Source: Allomuricauda sp. CAU 1633
Lineage (GTDB): Bacteria > Bacteroidota > Bacteroidia > Flavobacteriales > Flavobacteriaceae
Assembly: GCF_017313225.1 (NCBI RefSeq)
Contig: NZ_JAFLNE010000004.1
Location: 1 to 64,000 of the forward strand
Length of the DNA: 64,000 nucleotides
Direction: 5' to 3'
Shown: positions 1-6,295 of the stretch, one piece after another
Numbering within the stretch: the first letter of the stretch is position 1
Layout of the letters: every line of letters begins with the position of its first letter
The notes under the pieces: model-generated
Told to the model about the DNA's origin: nothing
Seen by the model: the letters and a program-made list of their open reading frames with translations, nothing else
Databases searched by the model: none
Position numbers and translations under genes: made by a program

Positions 1-2
1 CC

Positions 3-107
3 ATCGGCGATATGCCACCAAGGGAATACAAGAACCGTTTCGGGGAAGAATTCTTCCCCGAAACAGACGACATTAATGATAATTTTATGAATTTAGCGAT
101 GTCCTAA
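3..107 (+). CDS. Transposase C-terminal fragment (probable IS3-type), 5' end outside window
   Basis: The frame is open from the window edge to a TAA at 105-107 and encodes about 34 residues. The visible stretch contains IGDMPPREYKNRF, which resembles the 'SxxG.MtPxEY' end of IS3/IS481-type integrase-core transposases, followed by an acidic tail. No catalytic residue is visible because the DDE core would lie to the left. The stop codon overlaps the first unit of the IS-end repeats. It could instead be the tail of an unrelated protein. Confidence 0.4.
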   Translation: MGDMPPREYKNRFGEEFFPETDDINDNFMNLAMS

Positions 108-158
108 AAGGGGTAAGGCTACAAAAGGGGTAAGGCTACATTTTTAGGGAAGGCTACA
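106..158. repeat. Subterminal tandem repeats of the IS end (3 x 17 bp)
   Basis: Units at 106-122 and 123-139 are identical (AAAAGGGGTAAGGCTAC). A third, degenerate unit lies at 141-157 (TTTTTAGGGAAGGCTAC). They lie between the transposase stop codon and the proposed IS terminus and are probably transposase-binding repeats. The sequence to the right of 158 carries no further unit. Confidence 0.6.
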
Positions 159-172
159 ACTGTTTCTCAAAT

Positions 173-304
173 GACGCACAACGGTTAAAATAAAGACAGT
201 GCGTTTTCGTCTGTCGAATCCTTCGGAGAAGGAGTCGTAAAGTAAGAAAGCGTTACTGTCGGCTTAGAGAAATTTAGCATTGGCTTTATTTAGTGTTGTG
301 CAAC
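173..304 (-). repeat. attC-like hairpin of cassette 3 (CdiI cassette)
   Basis: The outer arms are GCACAAC (176-182) and GTTGTGC (295-301). These are followed by nested pairings AATAAAGAC/GGCTTTATT and GACAGT/ACTGTC, with a tip at CCTTC-gga-GAAGG, so most of the 130 nt can fold into one long imperfect stem. The gene-proximal end GTTGTGCAAC (295-304) is the exact inverse complement of 782-791, the start of the same cassette across the gene. The distal end GACGCACAAC (173-182) belongs to the next, IS-interrupted cassette. Confidence 0.75.
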
Positions 305-307
305 GTT

Positions 308-766
308 TTAATTTATTGTTTTAAAAGATTTTCCAGAGTTAAATATATCTTTCAATAGGCCATGGTCCGAAACTTCATTTTTTAACCTGCCAGTATTTTG
401 CTCAAAAAGCTCACACACAAATTTCCAATTTTGTATTTCCTGTTTCCAATATGCTATATCAGAATTCAGAACTGACATGAGTAAATCACCTTCGTAATAG
501 TCGCCTTCGGCTAGAATGTTGGTTTGTAATTTTTGAATTGCGATTGGAATTAAGAACCTTAATCCAATGTCTTGACCTATCATAATTCTTAGGTCTTCTA
601 TTTCGTATTCCTTTAGTTTCTTTTTTCTCAATGAAAGACATGTCGATATTAGATAACTGTCATCTTGAGATTCAGCCCAAACATCATTCTCTAAGCTTTC
701 CAAGCTTTTGGTTAGCCAAGATTCATTAAAAACAGTCTCTTTTTGTGATTGCTTCTTTTTTCTCAC
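308..766 (-). CDS. CdiI-type contact-dependent inhibition immunity protein (cassette 3)
   Basis: The product has 152 residues. Residues about 55-97 carry the family signature seen in CdiI_3-like proteins: EDLRIMIGQDIGL, then LIPIAIQKL and LAEGDYYEGDLL, followed by SD.AYW. Such proteins neutralise toxin tips delivered by neighbouring cells and act in the cytoplasm. The start is GTG at 764-766; an in-frame TAG lies just upstream and the next internal Met would remove the conserved region. It begins 24 nt after the cassette boundary and stops 3 nt before the cassette's hairpin, so it has no room for its own promoter. No toxin gene is adjacent, making it an orphan immunity gene. Family recognition is good; the partner toxin is unknown. 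Confidence 0.75.
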   Translation of the reverse strand: MRKKKQSQKETVFNESWLTKSLESLENDVWAESQDDSYLISTCLSLRKKKLKEYEIEDLRIMIGQDIGLRFLIPIAIQKLQTNILAEGDYYEGDLLMSVLNSDIAYWKQEIQNWKFVCELFEQNTGRLKNEVSDHGLLKDIFNSGKSFKTIN

Positions 767-781
767 CTAGTCTAGTTTAAT

Positions 782-918
782 GTTGCACAACGGTTTGGCT
801 ATGATTTCGGCGTGGAATCGTCCGCAGGACTATTCCGCAGAGAAATCAAGCTAATTTAATGTTTTTAACTTTGGTTTTGCACTGTCGCCACGCTGAATTA
901 TAGCCGTTGTTGGCAATA
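782..918 (-). repeat. attC-like hairpin of cassette 2
   Basis: Arms GGTTTGGCTATGATTTCGG and the counterpart AATTATAGCC pair through GGCTAT/ATAGCC and GCGTGG/CCACGC. The tip is GGAAT-c-GTCC-gca-GGAC-t-ATTCC. The gene-proximal end GTTGGCAATA (909-918) is the exact inverse complement of 1486-1495 at the start of the same cassette. It does not match the distal end of its own hairpin (GTTGCACAAC, 782-791) beyond the AAC core. That mismatch is what cassette shuffling predicts. Confidence 0.78.
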
Positions 919-923
919 GTTTT

Positions 924-1475
924 TTATTTTTCACAGTCGAAATCAGATTTCAATTCCGTTTTCTTGTTCGGTTTATATAATTTAGCTGTTAATTCTCCTT
1001 TAGTTTTTGAGATAGAATCTCCAATCTCAATTAATTCATAATTATTATAATCAGATAAAATTCCGTCCTGTATTTTATAAATTCCGCTATCGTTTTTTAT
1101 ACTTATTGTTTGATATAAATGATTTTCTTCGTCGAGATATTTGTCAACTATTTTGCCATTCCATTCTCGATTTCTAAAGTATTCCTGATATTCACATTCG
1201 TCGTGATTTATAAATTCAGACATTTGAGTAAATGCTGAAAAAACAAATAAAACTGTCAAAATCGGAATAGCAAAAACCAAAGAAAAATAGATGAATTTTA
1301 TTCCATTATTTTCAGTTCGTTTTGCAAGTCGGAAGAGTTTTATTGGGTTTGTAAAAACAGCACCACTAAAAAGCCTTCCCTTTTCTCCATTATTTTTTAA
1401 AATCAGATAGATTATAAAAATCAGACCGTTTAGAACGATTGCTAAAATTACTGCTGGATTTGGGATGTTTTGCAT
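924..1475 (-). CDS. Two-TM membrane protein of unknown function (cassette 2)
   Basis: The product has 183 residues. Two hydrophobic segments are visible, about residues 8-27 and 61-82, the second followed by a soluble C-terminal domain with DECEYQEYF and a strand-rich stretch ending in DFDCEK. The N-terminal segment with a short basic loop suggests an inner-membrane protein. I do not recognise the family; the soluble part has a DUF3592-like feel but no firm motif. ATG at 1473-1475 lies 19 nt inside the cassette, and the stop is 5 nt before the hairpin. Its composition is AT-rich like the other cassette genes. Confidence 0.6.
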   Translation of the reverse strand: MQNIPNPAVILAIVLNGLIFIIYLILKNNGEKGRLFSGAVFTNPIKLFRLAKRTENNGIKFIYFSLVFAIPILTVLFVFSAFTQMSEFINHDECEYQEYFRNREWNGKIVDKYLDEENHLYQTISIKNDSGIYKIQDGILSDYNNYELIEIGDSISKTKGELTAKLYKPNKKTELKSDFDCEK

Positions 1476-1485
1476 TCAGTTAAAT

Positions 1486-1622
1486 TATTGCCAACGGGTT
1501 TGGCTATGAGTAGTTGCGTGGTTTTGCACGAAACTTTGCAAGTACACACCAAACTGAAAATCCGCAAGGATTTTCAGAAGTAAGCGAAAACCAGCAATTA
1601 CTTATAGCCATTGTTAGGGTAC
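1486..1622 (-). repeat. attC-like hairpin of cassette 1
   Basis: Arms GGTTTGGCTATGAGTAGTTG and its counterpart AATTACTTATAGCC pair with small bulges. The tip is a perfect 10-bp stem CTGAAAATCC-gcaa-GGATTTTCAG (1554-1577). The gene-proximal end GTTAGGGTAC (1613-1622) is the exact inverse complement of 2472-2481, where the cassette begins. The distal end TATTGCCAAC (1486-1495) belongs to cassette 2. The blocks GGCTAT/ATAGCC and GCGTGG-like pairs are shared with the hairpin of cassette 2. Confidence 0.78.
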
Positions 1623-1626
1623 GTTT

Positions 1627-2448
1627 TTATTTTTGATATTTAATTTTCCTCGTTTTAACCATTTTCGTCTTTTTCTTTTTCAACTTTCCACTTTCCGTTT
1701 GAATATGGCTATATCTTTTTTTAGAAATCCAATTTCCTTTTTTGTCATACTTATATTCAATTGTGTAACAAACATTATCATTGTCATTCCAATTTCTTTT
1801 GTAAAATATTAAGTCTCCTTGTTCATTATACTTATTCGAAGGTTTTTGTTTTTTGTCTCCAGAATAACTAATTGCTCTATTATTAGAATTAACCAACTCA
1901 TTTTTGTTGTTATATTGGTTGACAACCACGACGTTATTTTCCAAATCGTATTCTGCCGTTTCATAACCAATTAAACTACCATTGCCATTAAAGTTCTCCA
2001 GTCGAATTAAGTTTTTTTCTTTGTCAAAAAAGTATTGTGCGATATTGGAAATTTGTTTTTGAGAGTTGTAATCTATCTGTACAAAATTTCCTATTGAGTC
2101 ATATTTATATTCGGTGTGTTTTGTTTGATAACCAATTATATTTATCCATCTTTTGTTATCAAGTCTAACTCTTCTTTGCAAACTGTCATATTTATAAATA
2201 TTTAGCCAAATCAACTTATTTTTATCATCGAATCTTTTTAGGCTTGTCAATTGCATTGACCTGTTAAAGTCCTTATGCTCAATTTCAGTTTTAATTCCGT
2301 CGGAATTATAAAAGCTTGTTTTTTCAATTATTTGAGCAAATTTGGCATTCTTGTCGTATTTGGTAGCATTAGTATTATAACTCGCAATTGACTGTGAAAA
2401 TGTCAATTGTGATAAAAAAAATATGGTCGATAATATTATAATTCTCAT
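1627..2448 (-). CDS. Secreted YD-repeat-like protein of unknown function (cassette 1)
   Basis: The product has 273 residues from ATG 2446-2448. I prefer this start to one 24 codons upstream because it is followed by a clear signal peptide (MRIIILSTIFFLSQLTFSQ) and the longer version would read through the cassette boundary. The mature part has degenerate repeats of the form YKYDSxGNxxxxxYN, twice clearly (YKYDSIGNF and YKYDKKGNW), as in RHS/YD-repeat proteins that form beta-rich shells or stalks. The C-terminus is very basic. It is probably exported and soluble or surface-bound. It is the first cassette, closest to the recombinase, and the stop lies 4 nt before the hairpin. Confidence 0.6.
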   Translation of the reverse strand: MRIIILSTIFFLSQLTFSQSIASYNTNATKYDKNAKFAQIIEKTSFYNSDGIKTEIEHKDFNRSMQLTSLKRFDDKNKLIWLNIYKYDSLQRRVRLDNKRWINIIGYQTKHTEYKYDSIGNFVQIDYNSQKQISNIAQYFFDKEKNLIRLENFNGNGSLIGYETAEYDLENNVVVVNQYNNKNELVNSNNRAISYSGDKKQKPSNKYNEQGDLIFYKRNWNDNDNVCYTIEYKYDKKGNWISKKRYSHIQTESGKLKKKKTKMVKTRKIKYQK

Positions 2449-2471
2449 TAATGATGTTCGTTTTCGTAAAT

Positions 2472-2558
2472 GTACCCTAACTTGTTTATATGGATGTAAA
2501 ATACATCTATATACACCCAAAATAGGAATAAAACCGATGATCGGAGTTGTTTTTTATA
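2472..2558 (-). other. attI-like junction between recombinase gene and first cassette
   Basis: This 87-bp interval starts with GTACCCTAAC (2472-2481), the boundary of cassette 1. It contains an imperfect dyad TATATGGATGTA-aaa-TACATCTATATA (about 2487-2512) and a short palindrome CCGATGATCGG (2534-2544). No hairpin of the attC type is present, as expected of a single primary insertion site. A cassette promoter reading leftwards would also have to lie here or come from the recombinase transcript. I see no convincing TAnnTTTG box. Confidence 0.5.
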
Positions 2559-3698
2559 TTAAATATCAAAATCATCAAACGGGTTTTTAATTCTATCAAG
2601 ACTTGTTGTGCTTACATGGGTGTATATCATTGTAGTTTTCGGATTGTTGTGACCTAGAAGTTCCTGGATAAATCTCAAGTCTGTCCCATTTTCCAATAAA
2701 TGGGTTGCGTGGCTATGTCTTAATGTGTGCAGGGTTATTTGCTTAGAAATACTCGATAAAAGCAAGGAGCGTTTCAGAATCTGTCTAGCACTTACAGGAG
2801 AATACATTCCACCATTTTGACCTTCAAAAACAAATTCAGACGGTTTATATGATTCAAGGTAATGGGTTAATAAATCAATCATCTGATTAGGGATAGGAAC
2901 ATATCTATCCTTTGAACCTTTGGCAGACTTTATATGCATAAACCTTCGTTCAAAATTAATATCCTTTATTCGAAGCTTTAGAGCCTCACCAATTCTGAGT
3001 CCACATGAATAAAGTAGGCTTAACAGGGTTTTATGCTTAAGATTTATTGTGTTTTGTAGTATCAGCTTTACTTCTTCAATACTAAGCACCACTGGTAACT
3101 TCTTAGACTTTTTTGGGCGTTCTAAATTCTCAGGGACTATTGTTGTGTTATCTTGTTGCCGATAGAAGAGTTTAATGGCATTAATCATTTGATTTTGATA
3201 TGTATAAGAAAACCCGTTGGCCATAATGTAATCCACGTTAAACCTTAATACATCCTTTTCCGAAATTTCATTTACTGATTTTGGGTAATGGAATCGGAAG
3301 AATACAACTAACATGCTTTCATAGGTGTTAATGGTGTTCTCACTATATCGCTTTTGAGCCATCCATTTTGTAAAGCTTTCTATTTTGTATTCGTCCTTGT
3401 CTATAATTTGCTGACCAAGTATTACTTTTTTACCCAGTGGTATATTTTTTTCAGATGTTAATTTGGACTTGAGCGCAGAATAATCAATAAAGTAGCCTCC
3501 TTTTCTAAGGTATTGGAAGAGGTCATTGGTAGCTGATCTAGAATAGGGTAGGTAGAATGATTTTAAAGATTTGCTCCAAAAAATAACATTATATTTTTTT
3601 AAGTACTCATTTAGCTTGGAATTATATGCAAATCCAACGAGCAATATTTCCTTTCCTTTATGATGCGATTTGGAAAATAGAACAACGGGCTTCTCCAT
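2559..3698 (-). CDS. Tyrosine recombinase of the cassette array (XerD-like, not IntI)
   Basis: The product has 379 residues. An N-terminal arm-type domain (about 1-90, with WSKSLKSFYLPYS) is followed by a SAM-like core-binding domain (about 105-182) and a catalytic domain. Catalytic residues visible are R235 (CGLR), K260 in the beta-hairpin (SAKGSKDR), H324-x-x-R327 (HTLRH), H350 (LLGH) and Tyr359 (MIYTH). Only about 55 residues separate the Lys hairpin from HxxR, so the extra helix that marks integron integrases is absent. The gene's 3' end faces the array in the same orientation, the reverse of class 1 integrons. The neighbouring attC-like sites make it the likely cassette recombinase; a generic island integrase is the alternative. 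Confidence 0.88.
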   Translation of the reverse strand: MEKPVVLFSKSHHKGKEILLVGFAYNSKLNEYLKKYNVIFWSKSLKSFYLPYSRSATNDLFQYLRKGGYFIDYSALKSKLTSEKNIPLGKKVILGQQIIDKDEYKIESFTKWMAQKRYSENTINTYESMLVVFFRFHYPKSVNEISEKDVLRFNVDYIMANGFSYTYQNQMINAIKLFYRQQDNTTIVPENLERPKKSKKLPVVLSIEEVKLILQNTINLKHKTLLSLLYSCGLRIGEALKLRIKDINFERRFMHIKSAKGSKDRYVPIPNQMIDLLTHYLESYKPSEFVFEGQNGGMYSPVSARQILKRSLLLSSISKQITLHTLRHSHATHLLENGTDLRFIQELLGHNNPKTTMIYTHVSTTSLDRIKNPFDDFDI

Positions 3699-3882
3699 GA
3701 AAAGTTATTTTAGGTATGACTAAATAAGTCAATATTGAGAAGAGGTTGGGATTTCGAATGGATAAGATAAAGATATCCATTTTAATATCAGAGAAAAATG
3801 CGGAGAATGTTCATCATTGGTCACCCTTTAATATTGAACATATAAAAGAAAGTTCTGTCAACTAGATTGTCAACCAAAAAAC
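3699..3882. other. Upstream region of the recombinase gene
   Basis: There is a dyad TGACT-aaata-AGTCA at 3717-3731, just upstream of the recombinase start, and a spaced inverted repeat ATGTTCA/TGAACAT (3807-3813, 3835-3841). On the minus strand there are two GTTGACA direct repeats (about 3856-3875). These could be promoter or operator elements. A 35-codon plus-strand frame (3758-3865) has no recognisable product and I do not call it a gene. Confidence 0.35.
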
Positions 3883-3907
3883 AAAAGCCCCTAAAATAGG
3901 GGCTTTT
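3883..3907 (-). terminator. Intrinsic terminator after tRNA-Ser
   Basis: A perfect hairpin AAAAGCCCC-TAAAATA-GGGGCTTTT lies 13 bp beyond the 3' end of the tRNA. The A/T flanks make it work in both directions. It also shields the tRNA transcript from the recombinase region. Confidence 0.85.
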
Positions 3908-3919
3908 CACGTCATTGAG

Positions 3920-4004
3920 CGGAGGAAGAGGGATTCGAACCCCCGGAGGTGTGACCCTCAACAGTTTTCAAGACTGCCGCATTCGACCACTCTGCCATTC
4001 CTCC
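3920..4004 (-). tRNA. tRNA-Ser (anticodon TGA)
   Basis: Read on the minus strand, the acceptor arm GGAGGAA pairs with TTCCTCC. The anticodon arm contains CTTGAAAAC, giving anticodon TGA, and a long variable arm (GAGG-GTCACA-CCTC) marks serine. The T arm carries GGTTCGAATCC. CCA is not encoded. The 3' end points to the recombinase and cassette array, a common site for island insertion. Confidence 0.93.
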
Positions 4005-4054
4005 TAAAAAAATTTTGCGGGCTTACCCGCTGTAGCCTTTTACGTAGGCGGGTG

Positions 4055-4062
4055 CAAATATA
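4055..4062 (-). promoter_or_regulatory. Probable -7 box of the tRNA-Ser promoter
   Basis: CAAATATA on the plus strand is TATATTTG on the minus strand, matching the Bacteroidota -7 consensus TAnnTTTG. It lies about 50 bp upstream of the mature tRNA 5' end. The -33 TTG element is not clear. Confidence 0.5.
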
Positions 4063-4083
4063 AAAACCTTTTTTGGTTCTGTA

Positions 4084-4099
4084 AAAGTTTATAAACTTT
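4084..4099. promoter_or_regulatory. 16-bp perfect palindrome upstream of the TSUP permease
   Basis: AAAGTTTATAAACTTT is a perfect dyad about 50 bp before the permease start codon. It has the size of a dimeric repressor operator. No regulator gene is adjacent, so its function is open; in AT-rich DNA it could be chance. Confidence 0.3.
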
Positions 4100-4147
4100 A
4101 AATTTTTCCTTCCTAAGTTTCTAAAATTACCTAGTACTTTTACACCA

Positions 4148-4903
4148 ATGGAAGAATGGTACCACTATCCACTCTTGGTAGCTGTAGGGTTTGCAGTAGG
4201 TTTTATCAACACCGTGGCAGGGGGTGGTTCCCTGTTATCCTTGCCCACCCTTATCTTTTTGGGATTGCCTGCACCTGTGGCCAACGGAACCAACCGGGTC
4301 GCGATTGTTATTCAAACCGCTTTGGCAACGGCGGGTTTTAAAAGTAAAGGTATTTCTACCTATCCCTTCAATGTCTATTTGGGAATTTCAGCTTTTTTTG
4401 GCTCCATACTGGGTGCGTATATAGCAATTGATGTTGAAGGAGAGACATTCAACAGAATTTTGGCTATCATTATGGTGGCGGTGGTGTTGATCATTATTTT
4501 CAAGCCTAAGATGCGATTGGAAGAAATGCAGGAGCGACTCACTGGAAAATACCTCTGGCTGAGTATTGTGGTTTTCTTCTTTTTTGGGATTTATGGTGGA
4601 TTTATCAATGCAGGACTCGGATTTCTTATGATGTTGTTCCTGCATTTCGTCAATAGAATGAACCTAGTCCGTGTGAATGCCACCAAAGTGGCTGTAGTCT
4701 TTATTTATATGCTTTCCGCACTGGCCGTATTTGCGTTCAACGACAAGGTTAATTGGAAATTGGGCTTTATCTTGGCCATTGGGAATGGAACAGGAGCTTG
4801 GGTGGCCAGTCGGTTTTCAGTAAAAAAAGGCGATGGATTCATCAAGACGTTTTTAATTGTGGCCGTAATTGTTATGGCCATTAAATTGTGGTTTTTTGGT
4901 TAA
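4148..4903 (+). CDS. TSUP (TauE/SafE) family membrane permease
   Basis: The product has 251 residues and about seven to eight transmembrane helices. The N-terminal repeat opens with FAVGFINTVAGGGSLLSLPTL, the GGG motif characteristic of TauE/SafE. The second half repeats the fold (GGFINAGLGFLMMLFL). Family members export or import sulfite, sulfonates or other small organic anions across the inner membrane; the substrate cannot be read from sequence. It stands alone between tRNA-Ser and a heptamer repeat tract that begins directly after its stop codon. Confidence 0.88.
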   Translation: MEEWYHYPLLVAVGFAVGFINTVAGGGSLLSLPTLIFLGLPAPVANGTNRVAIVIQTALATAGFKSKGISTYPFNVYLGISAFFGSILGAYIAIDVEGETFNRILAIIMVAVVLIIIFKPKMRLEEMQERLTGKYLWLSIVVFFFFGIYGGFINAGLGFLMMLFLHFVNRMNLVRVNATKVAVVFIYMLSALAVFAFNDKVNWKLGFILAIGNGTGAWVASRFSVKKGDGFIKTFLIVAVIVMAIKLWFFG

Positions 4904-4980
4904 AATCAGTAATCAGTAATCAGTAATCAGTAATCAGTAATCAGTAGTCGGTAGTCAGTAATAAGTAGTCAGTAGTCAGT
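4904..4980. repeat. Heptamer tandem repeat, 11 units of AATCAGT
   Basis: Starting right after the TAA of the permease gene there are six perfect AATCAGT units, then five variants (AGTCGGT, AGTCAGT, AATAAGT and similar), exactly 77 bp. The decay gradient from left to right suggests the perfect end is younger. The unit length of 7 equals that of the next tract. Confidence 0.9.
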
Positions 4981-5030
4981 GTGCGGTAACAGGATTTGAA
5001 AAGAGACAAAATTGAGATTTTGTAGTTTTA

Positions 5031-5086
5031 ACAACCAACAACCAACAACCAACAACCAACAACCAACAACCAACAACCAACAACCA
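5031..5086. repeat. Heptamer tandem repeat, 8 perfect units of ACAACCA
   Basis: Eight identical 7-bp units end 15 bp before the start codon of the DegT-type aminotransferase, within its leader or promoter. Read from an in-frame ATG at 5012, the tract encodes a repeating NNQQPTT peptide. Perfect unit identity points to replication slippage. Confidence 0.92.
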
Positions 5087-5101
5087 ATAATACAATACAA
5101 T

Positions 5102-6295
5102 ATGCCAGGTTTTGAACTTTTTGGAGATAAGGAACGGAAACAAGTGCAGGATGTACTGGATTCAGGCGTATTGATGCGTTATGGATTTGATGGAATGCGC
5201 AACGGACACTGGAAAGCGAAGGAACTTGAAACTGCTTTGTCCCAAAGAATGCAGTCCAAACACGTTCATTTGGTGAGCAGTGGTACTGCCGCGTTGACTG
5301 TGGCCTTGGCCAGTGCTGGAATTGGGGCAGGGGATGAGGTGATCATGCCCACCTTTACCTTTGTGGCCAGTTTCGAGTCCATTTTGGCCCTGGGTGCCAT
5401 TCCTGTTTTGGTGGATGTTGATGACACTTTGACGTTAGACCCTTCTGCGGTTGAAAAGGCCATTACCCCAAAAACCAAGGTAATCATGCCCGTGCACATG
5501 TGTGGTTCTATGGCCGATTTGGATTCGCTTCAACAAATCTGCAAAAAGCATGACCTTTTACTGTTGGAAGATGCCTGTCAGGCCATCGGAGGTACTTATC
5601 ACGGAAAACCTTTGGGCAGTATTGGCGATTTAGGCTGTTTTTCGTTCGATTATGTAAAAACCATTACCTGTGGCGAAGGTGGAGCTGTAATCACGAATAA
5701 CGAAGCCTATTACCAAAATGCGCACAAGTACTCGGACCATGGTCATGACCACATCGGAACGGATAGAGGAGCGGAGCAACATTCATTTTTGGGGTATAAT
5801 TTTAGGATTTCCGAATTAAATGCGGCCGTGGGCTTGGCCCAGCTTTCCCGTCTGGATGAATTCATCGCCCTGCAAAAAGGAAACTATGCCATATTACGGG
5901 AAGCCCTCTCCAGCATTCCCGAGGTGACTTTCAGAAAGGTTCCCGAAGGGGGAGAGGAGAACTATTCCTTTTTGAGTTTCTTTCTTCCTTCGGGAGAAAT
6001 CGCACAGAAAGTGCATCAGGCTTTGGGAGCCAATGGGGTGGATGCCTGTTTTTATTGGTATAACAACAACTGGCATTATTACCGAAAATGGGAACATCTT
6101 ACACATTTAAAATCCTTGGGGAAGCTACCTGAAGAAGTAGTTAAAGGTCTTCCGGATTATGCCAATTCGGATTTTTCTGCATCCGACCTTTGGGTGGGAA
6201 GGACCATTTCTTGCTTGATAAAATTGGGCTGGTCTGAAAAAGAAATGGAAGAAAGAGCCAAAAAAATGGTAGAGGTTATCCAATCATCCACTTAA
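5102..6295 (+). CDS. DegT/DnrJ/EryC1/StrS family PLP aminotransferase
   Basis: The product has 397 residues from ATG 5102. An in-frame ATG at 5012 would only add a low-complexity peptide from the heptamer tract, so I reject it. The fold-type I signature is clear: SSGTAALTVALA (59-70), PTFTFVAS (83-90), the PLP-binding Asp in LLEDACQAIGG (D157) and Lys186 in SFDYVKTITCGEGG. Members transfer an amino group to nucleotide-linked keto-sugars for surface polysaccharides or natural products. No sugar-biosynthesis genes are nearby, so substrate is unknown. An isolated copy next to slippage-prone repeats could be phase-variable. Confidence 0.88.
   Translation: MPGFELFGDKERKQVQDVLDSGVLMRYGFDGMRNGHWKAKELETALSQRMQSKHVHLVSSGTAALTVALASAGIGAGDEVIMPTFTFVASFESILALGAIPVLVDVDDTLTLDPSAVEKAITPKTKVIMPVHMCGSMADLDSLQQICKKHDLLLLEDACQAIGGTYHGKPLGSIGDLGCFSFDYVKTITCGEGGAVITNNEAYYQNAHKYSDHGHDHIGTDRGAEQHSFLGYNFRISELNAAVGLAQLSRLDEFIALQKGNYAILREALSSIPEVTFRKVPEGGEENYSFLSFFLPSGEIAQKVHQALGANGVDACFYWYNNNWHYYRKWEHLTHLKSLGKLPEEVVKGLPDYANSDFSASDLWVGRTISCLIKLGWSEKEMEERAKKMVEVIQSST

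Larger units (their letters stand above)
1..158 (+). mobile_element. Right end of an insertion sequence, IS3-like (partial)
   Basis: The window begins inside a coding tail that reads like the C-terminus of a DDE transposase. It is followed at once by three copies of a ~17-bp unit that end at a CA dinucleotide (position 158). Read inward from the right end, the terminus starts TGTAGCCTTCCCT, with the related TGTAGCCTTACCCC repeated twice further in. TG...CA ends and a short gap between stop codon and terminus suit IS3-family elements. Position 159 onward belongs to the cassette array, so the IS seems to have inserted about 22 bp into a fourth cassette. The family assignment is inferred because only one end is visible. 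Confidence 0.45.
159..3698 (-). mobile_element. Integron-like cassette array with its own tyrosine recombinase
   Basis: Going leftwards from the recombinase gene (2559-3698), there is a short attI-like interval followed by three one-gene cassettes at about 1495-2480, 791-1494 and 182-790. All are on the minus strand, like the recombinase. Each gene starts 19-32 nt after its cassette boundary and stops 3-5 nt before a ~135-bp imperfect hairpin. A cassette-specific 10-bp sequence at the boundary recurs, inverted, at the gene-proximal end of that cassette's own hairpin, in all three cases. This is the arrangement of integron cassettes (R' and R'' boxes from one cassette). A fourth cassette begins at 181 and is cut by the IS. 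Cargo is unrelated from gene to gene. Confidence 0.75.

Noticed and set aside
2534..2558. CCGATGATCGG with following T run as terminator
   Set aside because: The palindrome leaves at most a 4-bp stem with a 3-base loop, too weak for an intrinsic terminator.
3758..3865. 35-codon plus-strand frame upstream of the recombinase
   Set aside because: No recognisable domain or start context; the region is better explained as regulatory.
4904..5086. Possible CRISPR-like array
   Set aside because: The units are contiguous 7-mers without spacers; they are simple tandem repeats.
5012..5101. N-terminal extension of the DegT aminotransferase (NNQQPTT repeats)
   Set aside because: It is encoded by the heptamer tract and has no counterpart in the family; the conserved protein begins at 5102.
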